The position numbers were made by a program, and so were the translations under genes. A stretch of 30,592 nt of DNA from the NCBI GenBank assembly GCA_964598235.1, contig CAZRAY010000022.1:1-30592 (forward strand), written 5' to 3'. The first letter of the stretch is position 1. Each line of letters begins with the position of its first letter. Of this stretch, positions 24,423 to 30,592 are shown piece after piece. Under the pieces are notes generated by a model. The model did not search any database and was not told where the DNA came from. It saw only the letters and a list, made by a program, of their open reading frames with translations. The stretch is from UBA652 sp964598235 (GTDB lineage: Bacteria; Pseudomonadota; Gammaproteobacteria; Nitrosococcales; Methylophagaceae).

Positions 24423-24833
24423 CTAGCTCGTCTCGAAATACGCGGTATTTAACTCTGTTACTGGGATAAGGTTTTCTAGAAGTTTTACAGCTAAAGCTCG
24501 GATGGGCTCCCATGATGGATGTTCCATGTTTTGTATGCTTTCCTCAATTGTGTTTGAAAAGACAACTGCATCATCGGGTAAAGAGAGAAGGATAGTAGAG
24601 AGCTCTTGGATTTTTAGAATTTGCTCTTGAGATAAGCGATGGCTTGGATGGTTTGAAAGATAAGTGCCCGAGGAAACATCAAGTTGTAATTCATAGGCAA
24701 CGTTATAATTCCCATATTTATCGCAAGCGGAAAGAGGGCTGCTTGCTAAAGCGTCTAAGCAAAAAATAAAGAGCCGATAATCACTTTCAAAAGACTCCTC
24801 ATTCTCTATTTTGGAAGGTGTTTGATGTTCCAT
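24423..24833 (-). CDS. Unknown 136-residue protein
   Basis: The family is not recognised. The product is soluble and acidic, with helical segments (SQEQILKIQELSTILLSL, EPIRALAVKLLENLI), and no signal peptide or membrane segment. The ATG lies 3 bases after the stop of the DUF2130 gene and has no ribosome-binding site of its own, so translational coupling is likely. A perfect 6-3-6 inverted repeat (AAATAC/GTATTT, 24436-24450) lies inside its 3' end, where it meets greB. Confidence 0.6.
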   Translation of the reverse strand: MEHQTPSKIENEESFESDYRLFIFCLDALASSPLSACDKYGNYNVAYELQLDVSSGTYLSNHPSHRLSQEQILKIQELSTILLSLPDDAVVFSNTIEESIQNMEHPSWEPIRALAVKLLENLIPVTELNTAYFETS

Positions 24834-24836
24834 TTT

Positions 24837-26090
24837 TTAGTCGATATCAATCGGCAATTCTAAAGTAGGAATAGACTGCACCGCGTTACCCGCAATGCCT
24901 TTAATCGAACCATACATTTCAGTGGTGTTGAGTAATACTTTTTGGATTTGTTTTTCGCGTTGTTTCCAGAGGCGGGTCATGGCGCGCTTTTCGGTGTCTA
25001 GATCGGTTTGCATTTGGCTGAAACCGTCAACGATGGCTTCGATTTGCAGGCTAAACTCATTGCTGGTGAGGAAATCATAGAGCATCCCCATTTTATCGCC
25101 TTTATTTTCTTGGGTGGTGATGGCTGTGCTGAGGCGAATAAGTGATTCACGGAGCACAGCGCAAAGCGCTTTAAATTCATCAAATGAGCAGATCCAAATG
25201 CCTTCACGTAAGCCCATACGATCCATATCTAAGGGCATCGCTTCAGTAACCAATACACCAATATCAGCATTTTTATCTTTAATATCATTTTTGAATTTGG
25301 CTATCCAGTCTGCTTGGAATGCTTTAGTGCGCTTGCTTTCATAGTAAATTGTGCCACAATTTTGATGGCTGCGGGTATGCACGATTTGCAGGCAATCTGC
25401 ACCCCGTGCGCCTTTTTTGATTTCTTCAATCGTATCTAACGGAAAGTTTTCAGCCAGCCAATCTTCGATGGCAATCTCTTGGGTTTCACCTTGCAATTGC
25501 ATGGAGCCTTGTTCTTGTTTGCGTTGCATTTCCGAGGTGAGGTTTTTCTGATCTTGCAGTTGCTTTGCAAGCTCTTTTAGCTTGAGCTCATTTTTATCCT
25601 GCTCTGATTTCTGAATTTTCTCGCGTTCAACGGCGAGCTGTTGGTTTAATCTCTTCTCAGATTCAGCGAGGATGCTAGATTGTAATTCATCTTTTTCGCG
25701 TTGCAATTTTGCAAGGTCTGCTTGTGCTTGATGCAGCCCTTTTAGCTTTGCAGACTTCTCATTAACTTCATCTTCTAATGCTTTGAATTTAATAGATTGT
25801 TCAGTCAGTATTCCAGCTTGAATTGTTTTCTTAAGTTCAGATTCTTTTTGTTGAACACCCGTTTGGATACCCTGCGTTATTGCTTGTGCTTGGGCTGCTT
25901 TTGCTTGCTCTAAAGCGGCAAGTTGTTCTGCCAATGCAGTTTGCTTCGCTTGGAATTTAGCTTGCTCTTTAGCCAGTGCATCGTGATACTCTTTTTTGAG
26001 CTTGGCATCGACTTGATGATGCAATAAATCATTTACATCGATATCATGTCCACAGTTAGGACAGGTAATTTGGCTGGTGTCTTGACTCAT
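24837..26090 (-). CDS. DUF2130 protein: zinc-ribbon start, coiled coil, PD-(D/E)XK-like domain
   Basis: The 417-residue protein begins with ITCPNCGHDIDVND (Cys10, Cys13), typical of DUF2130. A long Gln/Lys/Glu-rich coiled coil runs from about 30 to 200. The C-terminal domain contains GADCLQIVH (Asp232) and TIYYESKRTKAF (Glu251-Ser-Lys253), followed by KFKNDIKDKNADIGVLVTEA. This D...ExK order matches PD-(D/E)XK nuclease folds; DNA cleavage is inference. Its role in cells is not established. It starts 13 bases after the DUF2799 gene and is followed 3 bases later by the unknown protein. Confidence 0.85.
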   Translation of the reverse strand: MSQDTSQITCPNCGHDIDVNDLLHHQVDAKLKKEYHDALAKEQAKFQAKQTALAEQLAALEQAKAAQAQAITQGIQTGVQQKESELKKTIQAGILTEQSIKFKALEDEVNEKSAKLKGLHQAQADLAKLQREKDELQSSILAESEKRLNQQLAVEREKIQKSEQDKNELKLKELAKQLQDQKNLTSEMQRKQEQGSMQLQGETQEIAIEDWLAENFPLDTIEEIKKGARGADCLQIVHTRSHQNCGTIYYESKRTKAFQADWIAKFKNDIKDKNADIGVLVTEAMPLDMDRMGLREGIWICSFDEFKALCAVLRESLIRLSTAITTQENKGDKMGMLYDFLTSNEFSLQIEAIVDGFSQMQTDLDTEKRAMTRLWKQREKQIQKVLLNTTEMYGSIKGIAGNAVQSIPTLELPIDID

Positions 26091-26103
26091 AATATTCTCT
26101 TAA

Positions 26104-26661
26104 CTAGCGACTATAAAACCCCATATCACGCGCTTCACGGACAGCACGGTCAAGGTTGTTCTCAGCAGTGAAGCGATCAGATTTGAGTGCGCTACGCTCC
26201 TTGCGTAAGTTTTTTCGGCGGTCGCTTGACGTGTCATCATCTGCTAGTTTGTCTGCAATACGGTCTAATTTGGTATTAATGTCTTCTAAATCCTGTTCTT
26301 TATCATAGATGTTGCGGCCAAGTTGATAGGCATTGAAAAATGAGAGTTCTAGATGAATAGGGCAGCTTTTATGGTAGGTTTTGCCTTCTAGGCCCACGCG
26401 CCAGCCATTGTCTTCTGTGCAATATTGTGTGATGCCTTCTCCCCAACCATCATGATAATCAGCGGTGTTGACACGCACCCGATATTCTTGGCAGGCTTCG
26501 TTATGTTTTTGATATCGTTCGGGCTTATAGCCTTTTGTGCCATCTTGATAGCCGATTTCATGCCAATCTGCGGATAGGCACTCTCCTTGATCTAAGGTGG
26601 CGCAGGCACTGAGCGCCATTAGCGCAGCAAGTATAAAAAGCATTTTGAGGGTGTGTGTCAT
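26104..26661 (-). CDS. DUF2799 lipoprotein
   Basis: The 185-residue protein has a lipoprotein signal peptide with lipobox LSAC (Cys20). It then carries the DUF2799 pattern: DWHEIGYQDGTKGY, DYHDGWGEGITQYC, NGWRVGLEG and AYQLGRNIYDKEQDLEDIN, ending in a charged coiled coil. Members are envelope lipoproteins of unknown role. The ATG overlaps the stop of the PQQ dehydrogenase gene (ATGA, 4 bases), which strongly implies co-translation. Confidence 0.85.
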   Translation of the reverse strand: MTHTLKMLFILAALMALSACATLDQGECLSADWHEIGYQDGTKGYKPERYQKHNEACQEYRVRVNTADYHDGWGEGITQYCTEDNGWRVGLEGKTYHKSCPIHLELSFFNAYQLGRNIYDKEQDLEDINTKLDRIADKLADDDTSSDRRKNLRKERSALKSDRFTAENNLDRAVREARDMGFYSR

Positions 26662-27824
26662 GGTGTCGCTTCCTGAGGTTTGATGCGTAATATTTTACCA
26701 TTTTCAGTGCTAAGATAAAGCCAACCTTCGGGGCTTTCTATCACGTTTCGAATACGTTCATGGCGGGCGCGTAATAATCGTTCTTCTGCAATCGCTATTC
26801 CCGTATTATCAATACTAATACGATTAAGGTGCGTTAATTTTAGCGCACCAGCGAAAAGATTACCTTGCCAATGTGGGAAGGCGTTACCACGATAAAATAA
26901 TAAACTACTCGGCGCAATAGAGGGGATATACGTTTTAATGGGCTGAATTAAGCCTGATTTTTCTGTGCCTTCCCCAATGATATCGTGGCTAGGGTCATAT
27001 TCTTTGCCGTGCGAAATAATAGGCCAGCCATAATTATTGCCAGCCTGAATCAGATTGATTTCATCGCCACCATAAGGGCCATGCTCAATGGCCCAGAGTT
27101 GATTGCCACCGGAATCATATGTTATCCCTTGTGGATTACGATGACCATAACTCCATATTTCAGCTAAGGCATTAGGTGTATTGATAAAAGGATTATCTTT
27201 AGGAATTGATCCATCGCGATTTAATCGGATAATACTACCTGAGTGCGTGGTGAGCTCTTGTGCACTAGAACGAATATTGCGGTCACCAATCGTCATAAAT
27301 ACATGCCCATCATTATCAAAAGCAATACGGCCACCAAAGTGGATGTTTTTTTCGCTTCTTGACTGGCTGATCAACAGATCTTGCCAGTCGATTAATGTAT
27401 CTTGCTGTAATCGAGCACGGGCGAGCACAGTGACACCTTGCTTATCTTGTGATTTAACGTAGCTTAGGTAAATCCAATTTTTATCAGCTTGTGTGGGATC
27501 GTAGTCATGGGGCCGGGCAATATCTAGCAAGCCTGCACGTCCATTGGTATATAAAGCAGGTAAGCCTGTAATAATTGTTTGCGTACCTGAGGCAATGTCA
27601 ATACGGGAAAGCACACCATGACGCTCGGTAATCAAGAGTGTATTACTATTCAATAGGTCGATACCCCATGGGATACCCAGCCCTTCTGTAATAACCTCAA
27701 TCTGAAAGGCTTGACCAGCACTGTTACCGGAGAATAACGATTCTGCAGGCAGCATTTTTTTTGCTGTGCAGGCTAATAAACCGACTGCGAGAAGCAATAA
27801 TGCAATTTGGCAGGATCGTTTCAT
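26658..27824 (-). CDS. PQQ-dependent sugar dehydrogenase (aldose dehydrogenase-like) lipoprotein
   Basis: I chose the ATG at 27824: it has AAAGGAA 4-5 bases upstream and opens a lipoprotein signal peptide (LLAC, Cys19). The open frame continues upstream into selO but has no homology-like sequence there. The 388-residue protein shows the six-bladed soluble glucose dehydrogenase pattern: GLGIPWGIDLL, LITERHGVLSRI, HFGGRIAFDNDGHVFMTIGDR, SYGHRNPQGITYD, IEHGPYGGDEIN, NNYGWPIISHGKEY. It would oxidise sugars in the periplasm with PQQ. No PQQ synthesis genes are in the window. The start lies 13 bases after selO. Confidence 0.9.
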   Translation of the reverse strand: MKRSCQIALLLLAVGLLACTAKKMLPAESLFSGNSAGQAFQIEVITEGLGIPWGIDLLNSNTLLITERHGVLSRIDIASGTQTIITGLPALYTNGRAGLLDIARPHDYDPTQADKNWIYLSYVKSQDKQGVTVLARARLQQDTLIDWQDLLISQSRSEKNIHFGGRIAFDNDGHVFMTIGDRNIRSSAQELTTHSGSIIRLNRDGSIPKDNPFINTPNALAEIWSYGHRNPQGITYDSGGNQLWAIEHGPYGGDEINLIQAGNNYGWPIISHGKEYDPSHDIIGEGTEKSGLIQPIKTYIPSIAPSSLLFYRGNAFPHWQGNLFAGALKLTHLNRISIDNTGIAIAEERLLRARHERIRNVIESPEGWLYLSTENGKILRIKPQEATP

Positions 27825-27837
27825 CTGGTTCCTTTCG

Positions 27838-29445
27838 CTAAGAACTACACGATAACATAGAACAGCCCGCACGGGAACGCGCCCAGTCAGGGCGTTTTTC
27901 AGCATATTTTTCGTGTTTGGGTTGTTCGTTATAGGGATGGCGAAGCACATCTAATAATTCATGGAGTGCACGATAATTGCCTTCCTCAGCGGCATCAATG
28001 GCGAGTTGGGCGATATAGTTACGGAGCACATATTTGGGATTCACCGCATTCATGCGACTTTTACGTGTGGCATCGTCAGTGCCGTCCTGTTGCACACGTT
28101 GTTGATATTGGCGACACCAAGCGGCGACGTTGGCAATATGCCCGTCAGGCAGCGATTCGGGCGTGTAAAAGGCCGGCATCAGTGGTGCCACAAGTGCATC
28201 ATCATCTGCATCCGCATAAACAGGGAATTCAGCGAGATGGCGATAAAATAAAGTCATATCGGTTTCGGTTTGTTGCAATAAGGTATGTAAATCATGATTG
28301 AGCGCGGTATCGGTATCAGGTTCAAACTGATTTAAGCCCAGCTTCTCAGCGCGCATGGTTTCCCATCGCTGTTGGTATTGATGACCATAATCATCCAAAA
28401 TCTCACGCAGCGCATCCGCATCTTCAATCAGTGGATAAATGGCATTGGCCAGTTGCAATAAATTCCAATGGGCGATTTTGGGTTGGTCGCCATAGCGATA
28501 GCGACGCTGTTCTCGGTCGGTGGTGTTCGGTGTCCAACCGGGATTATAATCTTCTAGCCAGCCATAAGGCCCATAATCAATGGTTTCGCCGAGGATAGAC
28601 ATATTATCGGTGTTCATCACCCCATGCACGAAGCCCACCCGCATCCAATGTACAATCATTTCAGCCGTACGGTCACAGACATCACTAAACCAAGCCAAAT
28701 AAGTGTCTTTGTCCGGCGTTTTATTTGAGGTGAGTAAGTGTGCAAAATCCGATTTAATCGTATGGTCAGCTAATTTTTTCAAATTCACAATATCGCCACG
28801 CGAAGCAAAGATCTCAAGGCTGCCAAAGCGGGTAAAAGAAGGGGAGACACGGCACACAATCGCGCCCGGCTCCATGGCAGGGCGACCATCGTAAAACATA
28901 TCGCGTTGCACCTCTTCGCCCGTTAAAATCAAGCTCAGCGCACGCGTAGTTGGTACGCCTAAATGATACATCGCTTCGCTACATAAAAATTCCCGCACCG
29001 AAGACCGTAACACCGCCAAGCCATCGGCCGAACGAGAATAGGGTGTAGGCCCTGCGCCTTTGAGTTGCAAGGTTTGGTGCATACTTTGCGGGGTGACCAC
29101 TTCGCCTAAATTGATCGCTCGGCCATCACCTAATTGACCCGCCCAATTACCAAATTGATGACCGCCATAACACAGAGCATAGGGTTGCATGCCGGCTAGT
29201 AATTTATTACCAGCGAATACTTGAGTGAATTCAGGCGTGTCACATTCAGCAGGATCTAAGCCGATCAATTCGGCGACTTCGGGCGAATAGGCGACTAATG
29301 TGGGATTGCTGACCGGTGTAGGGGAGACAAATGAATAGCCGGCATCTAATACTTGCCGACGGTGATTATCCGTTTCGGGATCTGCGGGCAGGGCTTGTAG
29401 GTATTGGTTGTTAAATTTTAGATTGTTGATGGAGCGGTTTGGCAT
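27838..29445 (-). CDS. selO: Protein adenylyltransferase SelO (YdiU/UPF0061)
   Basis: I chose the ATG at 29445, since the 26 residues upstream are not family-like and overlap the Mrr gene. The 535-residue pseudokinase-fold enzyme attaches AMP to Ser/Thr/Tyr of target proteins. It has GHQFGNWAGQLGDGRAINLGE, LKGAGPTPYSRSADGLAVLRSS, EFLCSEAMYHLGVPTTRAL and GFVHGVMNTDNMSILGETIDYGPYG. It ends in SCSS; the Cys is the position occupied by selenocysteine in eukaryotic SelO. In E. coli it acts on redox-related proteins. It lies 22 bases after the Mrr gene, with no strong ribosome-binding site. Confidence 0.94.
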   Translation of the reverse strand: MPNRSINNLKFNNQYLQALPADPETDNHRRQVLDAGYSFVSPTPVSNPTLVAYSPEVAELIGLDPAECDTPEFTQVFAGNKLLAGMQPYALCYGGHQFGNWAGQLGDGRAINLGEVVTPQSMHQTLQLKGAGPTPYSRSADGLAVLRSSVREFLCSEAMYHLGVPTTRALSLILTGEEVQRDMFYDGRPAMEPGAIVCRVSPSFTRFGSLEIFASRGDIVNLKKLADHTIKSDFAHLLTSNKTPDKDTYLAWFSDVCDRTAEMIVHWMRVGFVHGVMNTDNMSILGETIDYGPYGWLEDYNPGWTPNTTDREQRRYRYGDQPKIAHWNLLQLANAIYPLIEDADALREILDDYGHQYQQRWETMRAEKLGLNQFEPDTDTALNHDLHTLLQQTETDMTLFYRHLAEFPVYADADDDALVAPLMPAFYTPESLPDGHIANVAAWCRQYQQRVQQDGTDDATRKSRMNAVNPKYVLRNYIAQLAIDAAEEGNYRALHELLDVLRHPYNEQPKHEKYAEKRPDWARSRAGCSMLSCSS

Positions 29446-29467
29446 ACAGAGACATAATGCTTCAGAG

Positions 29468-30397
29468 TTATATGTTGTTTTCAGGGGTGTCAACGCCCAT
29501 GGAATCCCAAAATTCGCTATCAAGTTTTTTTATCTCGATAGTTTGCTCAATTTGCATGCCCAGTCCATAATCATAAATATATTCAGCTAAATCTCTTCCA
29601 TCGATAAGAACGAGAGTTGTAGAACCATTAAGATTTTCACCATATTCTATCGCCCCTTTGGAATATGATGATGTAGTAATGAAAACACCTTTATTTGATT
29701 GGGCGACAGCAAGCGCGCCTACAAACTTTTGTATTTCTTCTCTACCAATAGTGTTCTCTCGAGCATATCGTTTAGCTTGAATATGAATTCTGCCCAACCC
29801 TAAGACATCTTCTTTTATGATACCGTCTATGCCTTTATCATTTGAATACTGAGTTACGATGCCTGATGCTTTTATTTCCCCTCCATATCCCATACGTTGG
29901 AGTAGCGTAACAACTAATTGTTCAAAATCACGAGGAGATTTGCTGAGGATAACATCTATAATATCTTCATAGACGCTTGTCCTTATTTTTGCTGAGGATT
30001 CATATAACTCCTCTTGAGGAGTAAGGTCAGTATACGAAGTCTGAATATTCGCTGCTTTTAGTCGTTTTGGAGATTCTCTTTTTTCAAGTTGTTCAGCGAT
30101 AAACTTATTAATGTTTTCAGGTGTTTTTAGTTTCTGTTTCCCAAGTTCGCTAATTTGGTAAACACCTCTTGCTGGTTTTTGAACTAATCCAGTCATGTTC
30201 ATATAGCTAAGAGCCCAAGACACTCGGTCATAGAATATTTTTCCATTGCCTGATTCATATTTTTGAGACATCTCTTCTTCAGATAAACCAAATACTTTTG
30301 CTAAGGGTGATTCAAACTCTTTTATTCGCAGCACTTCTTTCTCCGCGAGGAGTTGTAACGCTGGAACCCTAAGCTTTTCATGTTTTGGAATAGGCAT
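29468..30397 (-). CDS. Mrr-like type IV restriction endonuclease
   Basis: The 309-residue protein has an N-terminal winged-helix Mrr_N domain (about 8-100; ISELGKQKL near 82-90) and a C-terminal Mrr catalytic domain (about 150-275). The active-site pattern is Glu159 in RDFEQLVVTLLQRMGYGGE, Asp191 in KGIDGIIKED, and Gln207-Ala-Lys209 in IHIQAKRY, the QxK variant usual for Mrr. GVFITTSSYSKGA follows, as in the family. Mrr enzymes cut DNA carrying foreign methylation. An AAGGA site precedes the ATG. The gene sits between metG and selO, looks more AT-rich than selO, and may be an acquired defence gene. No methyltransferase is next to it. Confidence 0.92.
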   Translation of the reverse strand: MPIPKHEKLRVPALQLLAEKEVLRIKEFESPLAKVFGLSEEEMSQKYESGNGKIFYDRVSWALSYMNMTGLVQKPARGVYQISELGKQKLKTPENINKFIAEQLEKRESPKRLKAANIQTSYTDLTPQEELYESSAKIRTSVYEDIIDVILSKSPRDFEQLVVTLLQRMGYGGEIKASGIVTQYSNDKGIDGIIKEDVLGLGRIHIQAKRYARENTIGREEIQKFVGALAVAQSNKGVFITTSSYSKGAIEYGENLNGSTTLVLIDGRDLAEYIYDYGLGMQIEQTIEIKKLDSEFWDSMGVDTPENNI

Positions 30398-30440
30398 GTC
30401 TTTAATTTTCCTTCTATCACACTATGAGAATACTGAATAC

Positions 30441-30592
30441 CTACTTAACCCGCATCCCAGGCTCAGCACCTTCGTCAGGATTTAAGATGAATAAATCTTT
30501 CCCACCTGGACCAGCGGCTAAGACCATGCCTTCGGAGAGGCCGAAGCGCATTTTTCGGGGGGCGAGGTTGGCGACCATGACGGTGAGTTTGT
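30441..30592 (-). CDS. metG: Methionyl-tRNA synthetase, C-terminal end only
   Basis: The last 49 codons and the TAG stop are present; the gene continues beyond the right edge. The sequence KLTVMVANLAPRKMRFG, SEGMVLAAG and FILNPDEGAEPGMRVK is the C-terminal tRNA-binding (EMAP/Trbp111-like) dimerisation domain of the long gammaproteobacterial MetG. The enzyme charges tRNA-Met. The Mrr gene starts 43 bases downstream on the same strand. Confidence 0.92.
   Translation of the reverse strand, partial: KLTVMVANLAPRKMRFGLSEGMVLAAGPGGKDLFILNPDEGAEPGMRVK

Noticed and set aside
24436..24450. Terminator between greB and the convergent unknown gene
   Set aside because: The 6-3-6 inverted repeat is AT-rich, lies within coding sequence and has no following T-run.
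27825..27950. Longer N-terminus for the PQQ dehydrogenase
   Set aside because: It would hide a clear lipoprotein signal peptide and ignore the AAAGGAA site before 27824.
29446..29523. Longer N-terminus for SelO beginning at 29523
   Set aside because: The extra 26 residues overlap the Mrr 3' end and do not look like the family; the ATG at 29445 fits the usual SelO start.
1..30592. CRISPR array, tRNA genes or transposase
   Set aside because: No regularly spaced repeats, cloverleaf sequences or transposase motifs were found on reading both strands.

Overview
The window looks like a chromosomal segment of a moderately AT-rich gammaproteobacterium. DksA, GreB, PepN, a group II truncated haemoglobin, the Na+-pumping oxaloacetate decarboxylase OadGAB, SelO, an Mrp/ApbC carrier and MetG are all of kinds common in that class. 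I cannot name the genus from the sequence alone. Most of the window is housekeeping or metabolic. The less ordinary parts are a sensory cassette at 2.9-7.1 kb, a two-copy palindromic repeat, and a nuclease-containing gene run at the right end.

Left part (1-7.1 kb). The left edge cuts a minus-strand gene whose promoter carries a perfect palindrome. An AEC-family permease converges with a CinA-like protein that follows a truncated haemoglobin gene on the minus strand; a 120-bp palindromic repeat separates those two. Then comes a plus-strand cassette: a TonB-dependent receptor, a periplasmic YfiR-type (DUF4154) protein and a membrane CHASE8-like/HAMP/PAS/GGDEF diguanylate cyclase. The layout suggests a path from the outer membrane through the periplasm to cyclic-di-GMP. 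It resembles the YfiBNR system, but a TonB receptor stands where YfiB would be.

Middle (7.1-21.4 kb). mrp, dcd and dapD run on the plus strand, with REP-like sequence after mrp. A DUF2157 / GDYXXLXY membrane pair runs on the minus strand. Next are a stand-alone NIF3 C-terminal-type protein, pepN and a HIT-family gene that overlaps pepN by 1 bp. A small unknown gene and oadGAB follow on the minus strand, then a trypsin-like exported protease, a chalcone-isomerase-like exported protein and a 2-Cys peroxiredoxin. The second repeat copy starts exactly at the peroxiredoxin stop codon.

Right part (21.4-30.6 kb). dksA (minus, with a clear sigma70-type promoter) diverges from a tight plus-strand group of HAD phosphatase, class I aminotransferase and greB. 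From the right edge a long minus-strand series runs metG (3' end only), an Mrr-like restriction endonuclease, selO, a PQQ-dependent sugar dehydrogenase lipoprotein, a DUF2799 lipoprotein, a DUF2130 coiled-coil protein with a PD-(D/E)XK-like motif, and a small unknown protein. Gaps are short, so several may be co-transcribed.

No rRNA, tRNA, CRISPR array, transposase or prophage gene was recognised. Domain calls come from reading motifs in translations, not from searches.
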